Assembly: GCA_900557175.1 (NCBI GenBank)
Contig: USSL01000045.1
Location: 1 to 9,824, forward strand
Length of the DNA stretch: 9,824 bases
Direction: 5' to 3'
DNA from: an uncultured Eubacteriales bacterium
Lineage (GTDB): Bacteria > Bacillota > Clostridia > Lachnospirales > Lachnospiraceae
Below the pieces are notes generated by a model that was given only the letters and a program-made list of their open reading frames with translations, was not told where the DNA came from and searched no databases. Made by a program: the position numbers and the translations under genes. Below are positions 1 to 6,124 of this stretch, piece by piece (within the stretch, counting starts at the first letter, position 1; every line of letters begins with the position of its first letter).

Positions 1-1431
1 ATTGTAATCGGGCTGGCGGTATTGTGTAAAAAAATGTGTCTGAAAGGCAATATCCGTTTGAACAGACAGAACATAAAATTTCGTGCGGGTGCGCTTCTGG
101 CATGTGCGGCAATGTTTTTCGGACTTTATCATTTTGCGGCGCTTGAAGCGCTTGACATTAAGCCGGATGTATGGGATCAGACAGCAAGCTACAGGCAGGA
201 GGGCGCAGTTGCTTCATTTTTAATGAATATTAAATTTATGGAGGTTGAAGAACCTGATGATTATTCAAATGAAAATGTCAGCAATCTGATGGCGTCTATC
301 AGTGAAAAAGAGACAAGCAAGGTGACTTCAGAGGATGCAAAGCAGCCCAACATTATTGCGATTATGAATGAATCATGGGCAGATTTTGAAGCTTTTGGCA
401 ATATTGAACTGACAGAAAGCGTATTGGATTACATCGGTTCGCTTGATGCAATTCACGGATCAGCCTATGCGTCTGTTTTCGGCGCAGGCACAAGTACAAG
501 TGAATTTGAATTTCTGACAGGAAATTCGATGGCCTTTTTGCCGTCGGGAAGCATTCCTTATCAGCAGTATATTTTGGGACCGTTTCCGTCAATGGCATCT
601 TTGCTTAAAGATAACGGCTACCGCACGGTTGCCATTCATCCGGGTGAGCGGACATCATGGCAGAGAAATCAGGCGTATCCGCGTCTTGGCTTTGACACGT
701 TTAAATGTGCCGAAGATATGGATGTGACATTGACAGATGAACATGGTTATGTCAGCGATGCGTCATCTTTTAATCAGATTATTTATGAGTTTGAACATAA
801 GGCACCAGATGAAAAACTGTTTGTGTTTAATGTGACCATACAAAATCACGGAAGTTATACGGTTGAAGATTATCCCGCGACAGTTCAGCTGGCAGATATG
901 CCGGGTAAATATCCGATGGCAGAGCAGTATCTGACACTGGCAAATAAGACAGATGAAGCCTTTAAGCTGCTTGTTGATTATTTTGAAAAACAGGATGAGC
1001 CGACAATTATTGTTATGTTTGGCGATCATCAGCCGTCGGTAGAGCAGGAATTTTTAGATAAAGCTTACGGCGTCACACAGGATGAAATGACCATGGAGCA
1101 GTATATGGGCAAGTTTAAAGTGCCGTTTGTAATCTGGGCGAATTATGAGCTGCCGGATGATACAATCGAGCGTACAAGTCTCAACTTCCTCGGACAGACA
1201 ACGCTGCAATATGCGGGCATTGAGCAGACATCTTATGGTGAATTTTTAAATACAGTTTCAGAAAAAGTACCGGTACTTACTTTTGCAGGTTATTTTGACA
1301 GTGAGGGCAATGCCTACAGTCATTTGGAGGAAACACAGTTTGATGAATTGATTCATCAGTATAGTCTTCTTCAGTATGAAAATTTATTTGGAAAGGAAAG
1401 TCGAAATAGCGCGTTTTTTGACGGAAGATGA
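1..1431 (+). CDS. LTA synthase family phosphoglycerol transferase, 5'-truncated by window edge
   Basis: Membrane-anchored enzyme of the LtaS/sulfatase-fold (alkaline phosphatase superfamily) group. Relatives move glycerol-phosphate from phosphatidylglycerol onto lipoteichoic acid or other glycans outside the membrane. The reading frame is open from base 1, so the TTG at 22 is not the start; the true start and earlier membrane helices lie upstream. Numbering from that TTG, a membrane helix covers about residues 24-44, then a linker, then the catalytic domain from about 109. Residues aligning with known LtaS active-site positions are all present: E117 (NESW), nucleophile T157 (GAGTSTSEF), W213 and R215 (SWQR), H276 (QNHG) and the metal pair D335-H336 (FGDHQP). 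It is therefore probably active. The exact acceptor cannot be told from sequence. It stops 14 nt before a strong promoter, so it is a separate or terminal transcription unit. Confidence 0.88.
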   Translation: MVIGLAVLCKKMCLKGNIRLNRQNIKFRAGALLACAAMFFGLYHFAALEALDIKPDVWDQTASYRQEGAVASFLMNIKFMEVEEPDDYSNENVSNLMASISEKETSKVTSEDAKQPNIIAIMNESWADFEAFGNIELTESVLDYIGSLDAIHGSAYASVFGAGTSTSEFEFLTGNSMAFLPSGSIPYQQYILGPFPSMASLLKDNGYRTVAIHPGERTSWQRNQAYPRLGFDTFKCAEDMDVTLTDEHGYVSDASSFNQIIYEFEHKAPDEKLFVFNVTIQNHGSYTVEDYPATVQLADMPGKYPMAEQYLTLANKTDEAFKLLVDYFEKQDEPTIIVMFGDHQPSVEQEFLDKAYGVTQDEMTMEQYMGKFKVPFVIWANYELPDDTIERTSLNFLGQTTLQYAGIEQTSYGEFLNTVSEKVPVLTFAGYFDSEGNAYSHLEETQFDELIHQYSLLQYENLFGKESRNSAFFDGR

Positions 1432-1444
1432 CGAATAAAATAAG

Positions 1445-1473
1445 TTGACGGTACACAGGCGGACTTTTATAAT
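1445..1473 (+). promoter_or_regulatory. Consensus sigma-A promoter (TTGACG-17-TATAAT)
   Basis: The -35 hexamer TTGACG (1445-1450) and the perfect -10 TATAAT (1468-1473) are separated by exactly 17 nt. It begins 14 nt after the stop of the LTA-synthase-like gene. Predicted transcription start is about 1480, giving a leader of about 210 nt before the gene at 1692. It is the best promoter candidate for the 1692-3015 gene pair, or for a short RNA of its own. Confidence 0.75.
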
Positions 1474-1487
1474 GAATTTATAATACA

Positions 1488-1517
1488 AAACCATGACAGC
1501 TTTGGCAGTCATGGTTT
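1488..1517 (+). terminator. Hairpin just after the promoter start site; weak terminator or 5' stem
   Basis: The arms AAACCATGAC (1488-1497) and GTCATGGTTT (1508-1517) pair perfectly. After an A/A mismatch, an inner GC/GC pair closes a TTTG loop (1501-1504). The sequence after it has no run of T, so intrinsic termination would be weak. It may end the upstream LTA-synthase-like transcript. It also falls within about 8 nt of the start predicted for the promoter at 1445-1473, so it would sit at the very 5' end of that RNA, where such stems often protect transcripts. Both roles are possible. Confidence 0.5.
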
Positions 1518-1546
1518 GTCTGACGTATACGGCTTATAGGTCAGAT
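1518..1546 (+). other. Second small stem-loop in the 1692 leader
   Basis: GTCTGAC (1518-1524) can pair with GTCAGAT (1540-1546) around a 15-nt loop, with one G-T pair. It follows directly on the preceding hairpin, so the leader would begin with two adjacent stems. A third small palindrome, ATGCA/TGCAT, lies at 1600-1613. I recognise no riboswitch family here. The rest of the leader, 1547-1680, shows nothing I can name. Confidence 0.3.
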
Positions 1547-1691
1547 GAAAGACCGGTTTTATTTGTATTATATACTAAGGGCAAAAGTTCAGAAATCCGA
1601 TGCAGATTTGCATTCAGCTGTTTTGACTTTGGAACTTAGAAGATATGTTCGCTTGATGTAATAATCATTACTGCGGGAAAGGGGTGGAGCC

Positions 1692-2564
1692 ATGAAGCAG
1701 TCAGACAATAAGCAAGACAGGCATTATTCACAAGAGGACATTGAAAAATTAAGCCAGAGAATGGACGAAGATATAGAGGAGATGCTGCATACTTCTGAAT
1801 CTGTGAAGCCGCATGAGTTTTCCGAGGAATATGAGGCGCGTCTGGCGCGCAGCCTCAAAGAGCATTTCGGGGAAGAAAAGGCAGAAGCAATTTTAAAAAA
1901 ACGCAATGAAACGAGGGAAAGCGCAGGTGCAAAAGCTCCAAAGCATCACAGTCCGTTTTCCTTAAAATCATGTAAAAATTTGTCCGGACAGTCTCTGAAA
2001 GAAAAGATATCCCATTTTCCATTTTCCGGATTAGTCCAAATGGCTGCGGCAATATTGATTGTTGTAGTCGTTGCCGGTATCTTTGGCAAAAATGAAGCAA
2101 AGGCTTCATGGTGGGAAAATATAGAATTTATTATCCGCGCATACGAAGAATACTCTCAAATCGAGGCATACGACGAAGTCGATGAAACAAACATCACCTA
2201 CCCTAAAACCATCGAGAAAAAATACATACCAACAAAAGTGGCGGAAGGGTATGAGGAAGTTGTAAGAGAGGAAGTAAGTAAAGAAAATGTGATAATCTAC
2301 GAAAATCAAGAAGGACTGCAATATATGTATACGCAGCAGACAAAAGATGTGGGTAATCATATAGATACAGAAAATATAGAATATAGAGAATGTGACACTA
2401 TGTTTGGAAAAGGTTATTATACAGAAAAAAATAATTATTGTAAGGTAGTTTGGGATTATGAGAAATATATATTTATTATGGAGGGAAATTTAAGTAAGGA
2501 CACACTAATAGATATTATTAATTCTATACAGTTAGAAAGAGGGAGTGAAAATGCGAAAAGTTAA
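1692..2564 (+). CDS. Single-pass membrane protein, anti-sigma/DUF4367-like
   Basis: A 290-residue protein. Residues 1-110 are charged and probably cytoplasmic, rich in E, K and R. One hydrophobic helix runs about 113-131, followed by an extracytoplasmic part 132-290. The C-terminus (about 245-280: YCKVVWDYEKYIFIMEG, then LSKDTLIDIINSI) resembles the DUF4367 pattern as I remember it. In Clostridia such proteins often sit beside an ECF sigma factor as its membrane-bound partner. Here no sigma gene is adjacent, and the N-terminus lacks the HxxxCxxC motif of zinc anti-sigma proteins, so an anti-sigma role is only a guess. The start is supported by AAAGGGG (1678-1684), 7 nt before the ATG. The last 14 nt overlap the next gene, which suggests translational coupling. 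GC content drops sharply in the last third. The family call is uncertain; a membrane protein is certain. Confidence 0.65.
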   Translation: MKQSDNKQDRHYSQEDIEKLSQRMDEDIEEMLHTSESVKPHEFSEEYEARLARSLKEHFGEEKAEAILKKRNETRESAGAKAPKHHSPFSLKSCKNLSGQSLKEKISHFPFSGLVQMAAAILIVVVVAGIFGKNEAKASWWENIEFIIRAYEEYSQIEAYDEVDETNITYPKTIEKKYIPTKVAEGYEEVVREEVSKENVIIYENQEGLQYMYTQQTKDVGNHIDTENIEYRECDTMFGKGYYTEKNNYCKVVWDYEKYIFIMEGNLSKDTLIDIINSIQLERGSENAKS

Positions 2565-3015
2565 AGCATTATTTTTAGTGGTAGTATTAGTTTTGGGAAT
2601 GTCATTTAATGTTTATGCAGAAAATATACAGGATAGTGATGATCCGAATGATTATAGTTGGGAGACGGAAGATTTGTCAGGAACACCTGCAACAGAAAGA
2701 TGGTCCTATATATCAACAACAAGTCAGGGAATGCATATAAGTAATGGAACCGCAACGATGACTGCGTCGATTACAGGCTATCAGGGTGTTACTAATAAGG
2801 TTATTATTTATATGTATTTACAGCAATACTACGATGATTATTGGCATAACTTAACTTGGACTAAGGATGAGTTTAACAGTTACAGAGGGTTAAAGGAACG
2901 CTATAAGTCCGGCTGCGGCAAAGGCAAGTATCGTCTGAAGGTCAGCTATTATGCTTATGGCCCTAATGATAAATACGAAAATCATATCGCATACAGCGCT
3001 ATATACAATTATTAA
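2551..3015 (+). CDS. Small tyrosine-rich secreted protein, function unknown
   Basis: A 154-residue precursor. An in-frame GTG at 2545 exists, but the ATG at 2551 is preferred because GAGGGAG sits at the right distance and the protein then begins MRKVK. Residues 1-23 form a Sec signal peptide: a basic start, a hydrophobic core of about 6-19, and VYA before a likely cleavage after A23. The mature part of about 131 residues has 18 tyrosines, a single cysteine (GCGKG) and alternating hydrophobic/polar stretches that suggest a beta-sandwich. The pattern 'WSYI..., G-YRLKVSYYAYG...' recalls small Firmicutes secreted proteins annotated as DUF6147, but that is from memory and unverified. It overlaps the membrane protein gene by 14 nt and is followed by a terminator, so the two form a bicistron. 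It may be the external partner or ligand of that protein, or simply an envelope protein. No enzyme motif is visible. Confidence 0.7.
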   Translation: MRKVKALFLVVVLVLGMSFNVYAENIQDSDDPNDYSWETEDLSGTPATERWSYISTTSQGMHISNGTATMTASITGYQGVTNKVIIYMYLQQYYDDYWHNLTWTKDEFNSYRGLKERYKSGCGKGKYRLKVSYYAYGPNDKYENHIAYSAIYNY

Positions 3016-3081
3016 AAACAATGACATTAAGGACTGTGACACTGCATATCATAGGTGTGACAGTCCTTAGTTATTGTTTTT
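3015..3081 (+). terminator. Rho-independent terminator of the membrane/secreted gene pair
   Basis: A long hairpin follows the stop codon directly. Inner arms at 3029-3042 (AAGGACTGTGACAC) and 3055-3068 (GTGTGACAGTCCTT) pair with a single G/G mismatch. Outer arms AAAACAAT (3015-3022) and ATTGTTTT (3073-3080) pair beyond an internal loop. The 3' side ends in a T-rich run (3077-3081). The A-rich left side makes it potentially usable on both strands. Confidence 0.85.
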
Positions 3082-3191
3082 ATTTCAGCAGTCAGAGAAA
3101 GTATTTTTACAGGATTAAATTCTAGGTGATAGTAAGATTTAACTTTTTAATTCATCAGCTAAAAAAATTTAAAAAAATATAAAATTACCTC

Positions 3192-3220
3192 TTGCAAAAG
3201 TAATCTATATATGATATTAT
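3192..3220 (+). promoter_or_regulatory. Promoter of tRNA-Glu (TTGCAA-17-TATTAT)
   Basis: TTGCAA (3192-3197) and TATTAT (3215-3220) are 17 nt apart. Upstream, about 3135-3185 is very A/T-rich with A-tracts, like an UP element typical of stable RNA promoters. Predicted start is about 3227, leaving a 5' leader of about 55 nt on the tRNA precursor. Confidence 0.65.
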
Positions 3221-3240
3221 ATCACCTGTTGAGGCTGTTC

Positions 3241-3266
3241 GGCAATAAAACATAGAGGTTATTGTC
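3241..3266 (+). other. Stem-loop in the tRNA-Glu leader
   Basis: GGCAATAA (3241-3248) pairs with TTATTGTC (3259-3266), with one G-T pair, around a 10-nt loop. It ends 15 nt before the tRNA, in the part removed by RNase P. It could affect processing, or be chance. Confidence 0.3.
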
Positions 3267-3281
3267 GGCACTTTAAAATGC

Positions 3282-3353
3282 GGCTCCATGGTCAAGCGGT
3301 TAAGACACCGCCCTTTCACGGCGGTAACAGGGGTTCAAATCCCCTTGGAGTCA
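3282..3353 (+). tRNA. tRNA-Glu (anticodon TTC)
   Basis: A full cloverleaf is visible. The acceptor arms GGCTCCA (3282-3288) and TGGAGTC (3346-3352) pair with one G-T, followed by discriminator A3353. The anticodon arm CCGCC/GGCGG encloses loop CTTTCAC, giving anticodon TTC, which reads GAA/GAG. The T arm AGGGG/CCCCT encloses TTCAAAT. No CCA is encoded (TCA follows), so the CCA-adding enzyme must supply it. Confidence 0.95.
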
Positions 3354-3374
3354 TCAGCGAAATAAAAAATCCTA

Positions 3375-3403
3375 TTGACGGATGAAGAAAAATTCGCTAT
3401 AAT
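3375..3403 (+). promoter_or_regulatory. Promoter of tRNA-Cys (TTGACG-17-TATAAT)
   Basis: TTGACG (3375-3380) and TATAAT (3398-3403) have a 17-nt spacer. They lie between the two tRNA genes, so tRNA-Cys has its own promoter and does not depend on read-through from tRNA-Glu. Predicted start is about 3410, only about 6 nt before the tRNA. Both hexamers and the spacer length match the promoter at 1445-1473. Confidence 0.75.
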
Positions 3404-3415
3404 AATATAATGTAT

Positions 3416-3487
3416 GGCGCAGTAGCCAAGTGGTAAGGCACCGGTCTGCAACACCGTTATCCACCGGTTCAAATCCGGTCTGCGCCT
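3416..3487 (+). tRNA. tRNA-Cys (anticodon GCA)
   Basis: Acceptor arms GGCGCAG (3416-3422) and CTGCGCC (3480-3486) pair fully. The D arm is GCC/GGC. The anticodon loop CTGCAAC gives GCA, which reads TGC/TGT. The T arm ACCGG/CCGGT encloses TTCAAAT. The discriminator base is T3487; U73 is a known identity element of tRNA-Cys. The outermost anticodon-stem pair is a C/T mismatch. No CCA is encoded. Confidence 0.95.
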
Positions 3488-3495
3488 CTCTTAAG

Positions 3496-3525
3496 AGCCC
3501 GTGTTTACGGGCTTTTTTTGTTTTT
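3496..3525 (+). terminator. Terminator of the tRNA genes
   Basis: AGCCCGT (3496-3502) and ACGGGCT (3507-3513) enclose loop GTTT and are followed by a T run to 3519 and again 3521-3525. It lies 8 nt after tRNA-Cys and is a textbook intrinsic terminator. A perfect palindrome CTCTTAAGAG (3488-3497) overlaps its left edge. Confidence 0.9.
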
Positions 3526-3527
3526 CG

Positions 3528-3547
3528 TGTTGCATTTTCTGTTGCAT
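3528..3547 (+). repeat. TGTTGCAT direct repeat, 12-bp period
   Basis: TGTTGCAT occurs at 3528-3535 and again at 3540-3547, just beyond the tRNA-Cys terminator. Spaced short repeats of this kind occur near tRNA-targeting integration sites, where they bind integrase arms, but two copies could also be chance. Apart from this repeat, 3548-3640 shows only AT-rich sequence. Confidence 0.35.
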
Positions 3548-3643
3548 ATTTATTTCAAACTTCCTGCACTGCAAAATACCGCAATTCCTATAGTTTATAC
3601 CATTACAAAGTTTAAATATTTGTATATGCCTTAAAAAAGGACG

Positions 3644-3652
3644 TGCTATAAT
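3644..3652 (+). promoter_or_regulatory. Extended -10 promoter of the phosphorylase gene
   Basis: TGC-TATAAT has a perfect -10 (3647-3652) with the extended TG at 3644-3645. No good -35 lies at 16-18 nt; TTGTAT at 3620-3625 is 21 nt away. This pattern often means activation by a regulator or reliance on the extended -10. Predicted start is about 3660, with a leader of about 70 nt. Confidence 0.6.
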
Positions 3653-3672
3653 CACAAGCGAAAATGGCGAGA

Positions 3673-3710
3673 GGCTTTGTGTGTCTGTGAAAGAGGCGCA
3701 CGGCTTTGTG
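3673..3710 (+). repeat. Two GGCTTTGTG repeats in the phosphorylase leader
   Basis: GGCTTTGTG is at 3673-3681 and 3702-3710, 29 nt apart. The near-complement CACAAGC lies at 3653-3659, just after the -10. The second copy ends 6 nt before the ribosome binding site. They might form an operator or influence translation, but there is no direct evidence. Confidence 0.35.
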
Positions 3711-3730
3711 AATTATAGGAGGAATTTAGG

Positions 3731-5995
3731 TTGAAAAGAGAAATCATTGAGAAAAATCTGGAAACTTACTTAAACAAGGGCATCGATTGTGCCAGTGACA
3801 ATGAAATCTATGATGCGCTGCTTGTGATGTGCAAAGATTTATTGGAGAAGGCACCGGTCATTGAGGGCGAACGTAAGCTTTACTATATTTCAGCGGAATT
3901 TCTAATCGGAAAGCTATTGTCCAATAACTTGATCAATCTTGGACTTTATGATGATATTTGTGAAATTTTAAAGGCCCACGGCAAGGATATGGGCGATATT
4001 GAGGAACTTGAGAGCGAGCCGTCCTTAGGTAACGGCGGTCTTGGAAGACTGGCTGCATGTTTTCTTGACTCTATTGCCAATCTCGGACTGTGCGGTGACG
4101 GTGTCGGTTTAAACTACCATTTCGGTCTGTTCAGACAGATTTTCGAGAACCATAAGCAGACGGCGGCTCCGAATCCGTGGATTGAAGAAAAGAGCTGGCT
4201 TAAGCGCTCAGCCATTACATTTACAGTGCCGTTTTACGGCTTTTCCATCCAGTCTGCACTGTATGATATTGCCGTTCCGGGCATTGATAAGGGGATTAAC
4301 CGGTTAAGACTTTTTGATGTGGACTGTCTTGATGAGACGATTGTGGAGAACGGCATCAGCTTTAATAAAAAAGATATTATCCATAATCTGACGCTGTTCT
4401 TATATCCTGATGACAGTGATGAGGCTGGAAATCTGCTTCGTATTTATCAGCAGTATTTTATGGTGTCCAATGCGGCGCAGCTTATTCTTCATGAGACAAA
4501 GGAAAGAGGGTACAGCGTTCACGACCTTGACAAGCACGTTGTTGTCCAGATTAACGACACACATCCTTCCATGGTGATTCCTGAGCTTATCCGCCTTTTG
4601 GTCGGGAATGAGGGCTTTACGATGGACGAGGCTATCGAGGTTGTTTCAAAAACCTGTGCTTATACAAATCATACGATTCTGGCAGAAGCACTGGAAAAAT
4701 GGCCGATTCATTATCTTGAAAAGGTTGTGCCTCAGCTTGTGCCGATTATTAAGGAATTGGATAAGCGTGTCCGCGAAAAATATGATGACAGCCGCGTATA
4801 TATTATTGATGATACAAATAGAGTACATATGGCACATATGGATATTCATTACGGCTTTAGTATCAATGGTGTGGCGGCGCTGCATACAGATATTTTAAAG
4901 CAGTCGGAGCTAAAGCCTTTTTATGAAATCTATCCTGAGAAGTTTAATAATAAGACAAACGGTATTACATTCCGCCGCTGGCTTTTATCGTGCAATCATG
5001 AACTGGCAGAACTTATTACAGAGCTTATCGGCGATGATTATAAAAAAGATGCGTCCAAGCTTTCAGGACTTATGAAATATGTGGATGATGATGAGGTGCT
5101 TTGCCGTCTGATGGAGGTGAAGCAGCATCAAAAGACGATGCTTAAAGATTATTTTAAGCATACGCAGAATATTGAAATTGATGATCATTCGGTTTATGAT
5201 ATTCAGATTAAGCGCCTTCATGAGTACAAGCGCCAGCAGATGAATATGCTCTATGCCATTTATAAATATAAAGAGATTAAGGCGGGCAGATTGCCGAAAA
5301 CGCCGGTGACGATGATTTTCGGCGCGAAAGCGGCGCCGGCATATGTCATTGCCCAGGATATTATCCATCTGATTTTGTGTATGCAGGAGCTCATTGAAAA
5401 AGATGAGGAAGTCAAGAAATATCTTAAGGTTGTGATGGTTGAAAATTATAACGTGACAAAGGCGTCAAAATTGATTCCGGCCTGCGATATTTCAGAGCAG
5501 ATTTCTCTTGCATCCAAAGAGGCATCCGGCACAGGCAATATGAAGTTTATGTTAAATGGTGCGGTGACACTTGGCACAGAGGATGGCGCAAACGTGGAAA
5601 TCCATGAATTTGTCGGTGATGAGAATATTTACATTTTCGGAAAATCATCAGACGAAGTGATTAAGCTTTATGATGAGGGAACATATAGTGCGCGTGAGAT
5701 TTATGAAAATGATGCGTGCATCAAAGACCTTGTGGATTTCATTGTCAGTGATGAGCTGAAAGCCATTGGAGACAGTGAAAATCTTGAGCGTCTTCACAAT
5801 GAACTGATTGTGAAGGACTGGTTTATGACATTGCTTGACGTGAAGGAATATATCGAGGTTAAGGAAAAGATGCTGTCAGATTATGATGATAAGAAGGCAT
5901 GGGCAAAGAAAGCTTTAATAAATATTGCCAATGCAGGTTTCTTTTCATCAGACAGAACAATTGAGGAATACAACAAAGATATATGGAAGCTTTAA
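3731..5995 (+). CDS. glgP: Glycogen/starch/alpha-glucan phosphorylase
   Basis: PLP-dependent cytoplasmic enzyme (GT35 family) that releases glucose-1-phosphate from alpha-1,4-glucan ends using phosphate. It is 754 residues, somewhat shorter than E. coli GlgP (about 815). The family motifs appear in order: [19 protein letters not shown] (about 96-114), [11 protein letters not shown] (126-136), [14 protein letters not shown] (273-286), [15 protein letters not shown] (311-325), [11 protein letters not shown] (408-418), [13 protein letters not shown] (491-503) and FGAKAAPAY (530-538). The PLP lysine is K605 in [14 protein letters not shown], an exact match to the family signature. I see no animal-type phosphorylation or AMP-site extension. 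The start is TTG at 3731, supported by AGGAGG (3717-3722) 8 nt upstream. It is transcribed alone: an extended -10 promoter lies before it and a terminator after it. Whether glycogen or maltodextrin is preferred cannot be read from sequence. Confidence 0.97.
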   Translation: MKREIIEKNLETYLNKGIDCASDNEIYDALLVMCKDLLEKAPVIEGERKLYYISAEFLIGKLLSNNLINLGLYDDICEILKAHGKDMGDIEELESEPSLGNGGLGRLAACFLDSIANLGLCGDGVGLNYHFGLFRQIFENHKQTAAPNPWIEEKSWLKRSAITFTVPFYGFSIQSALYDIAVPGIDKGINRLRLFDVDCLDETIVENGISFNKKDIIHNLTLFLYPDDSDEAGNLLRIYQQYFMVSNAAQLILHETKERGYSVHDLDKHVVVQINDTHPSMVIPELIRLLVGNEGFTMDEAIEVVSKTCAYTNHTILAEALEKWPIHYLEKVVPQLVPIIKELDKRVREKYDDSRVYIIDDTNRVHMAHMDIHYGFSINGVAALHTDILKQSELKPFYEIYPEKFNNKTNGITFRRWLLSCNHELAELITELIGDDYKKDASKLSGLMKYVDDDEVLCRLMEVKQHQKTMLKDYFKHTQNIEIDDHSVYDIQIKRLHEYKRQQMNMLYAIYKYKEIKAGRLPKTPVTMIFGAKAAPAYVIAQDIIHLILCMQELIEKDEEVKKYLKVVMVENYNVTKASKLIPACDISEQISLASKEASGTGNMKFMLNGAVTLGTEDGANVEIHEFVGDENIYIFGKSSDEVIKLYDEGTYSAREIYENDACIKDLVDFIVSDELKAIGDSENLERLHNELIVKDWFMTLLDVKEYIEVKEKMLSDYDDKKAWAKKALINIANAGFFSSDRTIEEYNKDIWKL

Positions 5996-6001
5996 AAGAC
6001 A

Positions 6002-6029
6002 GGCTGCCGGAGAGATTCCGGCGGCCTTT
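6002..6029 (+). terminator. Hairpin terminator after glgP
   Basis: GGCTGCCGGA (6002-6011) and TCCGGCGGCC (6017-6026) form a 10-bp GC-rich stem with one T-G pair and a 5-nt loop, 6 nt after the stop. Only three T follow, so it may leak into the next operon. The sequence 6030-6069 holds a weak GCTGCA/TGCAGC repeat (6031-6036, 6060-6065) and nothing else I recognise. Confidence 0.7.
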
Positions 6030-6069
6030 CGCTGCATGGAGCGGCAGGACGGCATCTGGTGCAGCCTTC

Positions 6070-6098
6070 TTGATGATTGTGGAAAGTTACGGTATACT
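6070..6098 (+). promoter_or_regulatory. Promoter of the two-component operon (TTGATG-17-TATACT)
   Basis: TTGATG (6070-6075) and TATACT (6093-6098) are 17 nt apart. Predicted start is about 6105, giving a short leader of about 20 nt with GGGGG (6113-6117) 7 nt before the ATG at 6125. The hexamers are near consensus, so basal expression is expected. Confidence 0.65.
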
Positions 6099-6124
6099 TA
6101 TGGGTAGAAAAAGGGGGAACTTTG

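Noticed and set aside
1631..1664. GGAACTT as an ECF-type -35 element before the membrane protein gene
   Set aside because: It resembles an ECF -35 box, but no CG-containing -10 motif lies 16-17 nt downstream, and no sigma gene is nearby.
2545..2550. GTG start for the secreted protein
   Set aside because: It overlaps the ribosome binding site; ATG at 2551 has correct spacing and a normal signal peptide start.
3124..3227. 8-bp inverted repeat AGGTGATA / TATCACCT flanking the AT-rich region before tRNA-Glu
   Set aside because: The arms are almost 90 bases apart with an AT-rich interval; likely chance in such composition.
3430..3615. 61-residue + strand reading frame
   Set aside because: It starts inside tRNA-Cys and runs through the terminator; no ribosome binding site and no protein-like composition.
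4646..5368. Minus-strand frames within the phosphorylase gene
   Set aside because: They are shadows of a gene with complete family motifs and are rich in H, I, R and N, as expected from antisense of coding DNA.
6002..6066. Alternative pairing of GGCTGC (6002-6007) with GCAGCC (6061-6066)
   Set aside because: Only 6 bp over a long loop, and much weaker than the 10-bp terminator stem it would compete with.
6077..6124. Upstream TTG extension of the response regulator
   Set aside because: It would begin inside the promoter, before the predicted transcript start; ATG 6125 has an ideal ribosome binding site and starts the receiver domain.
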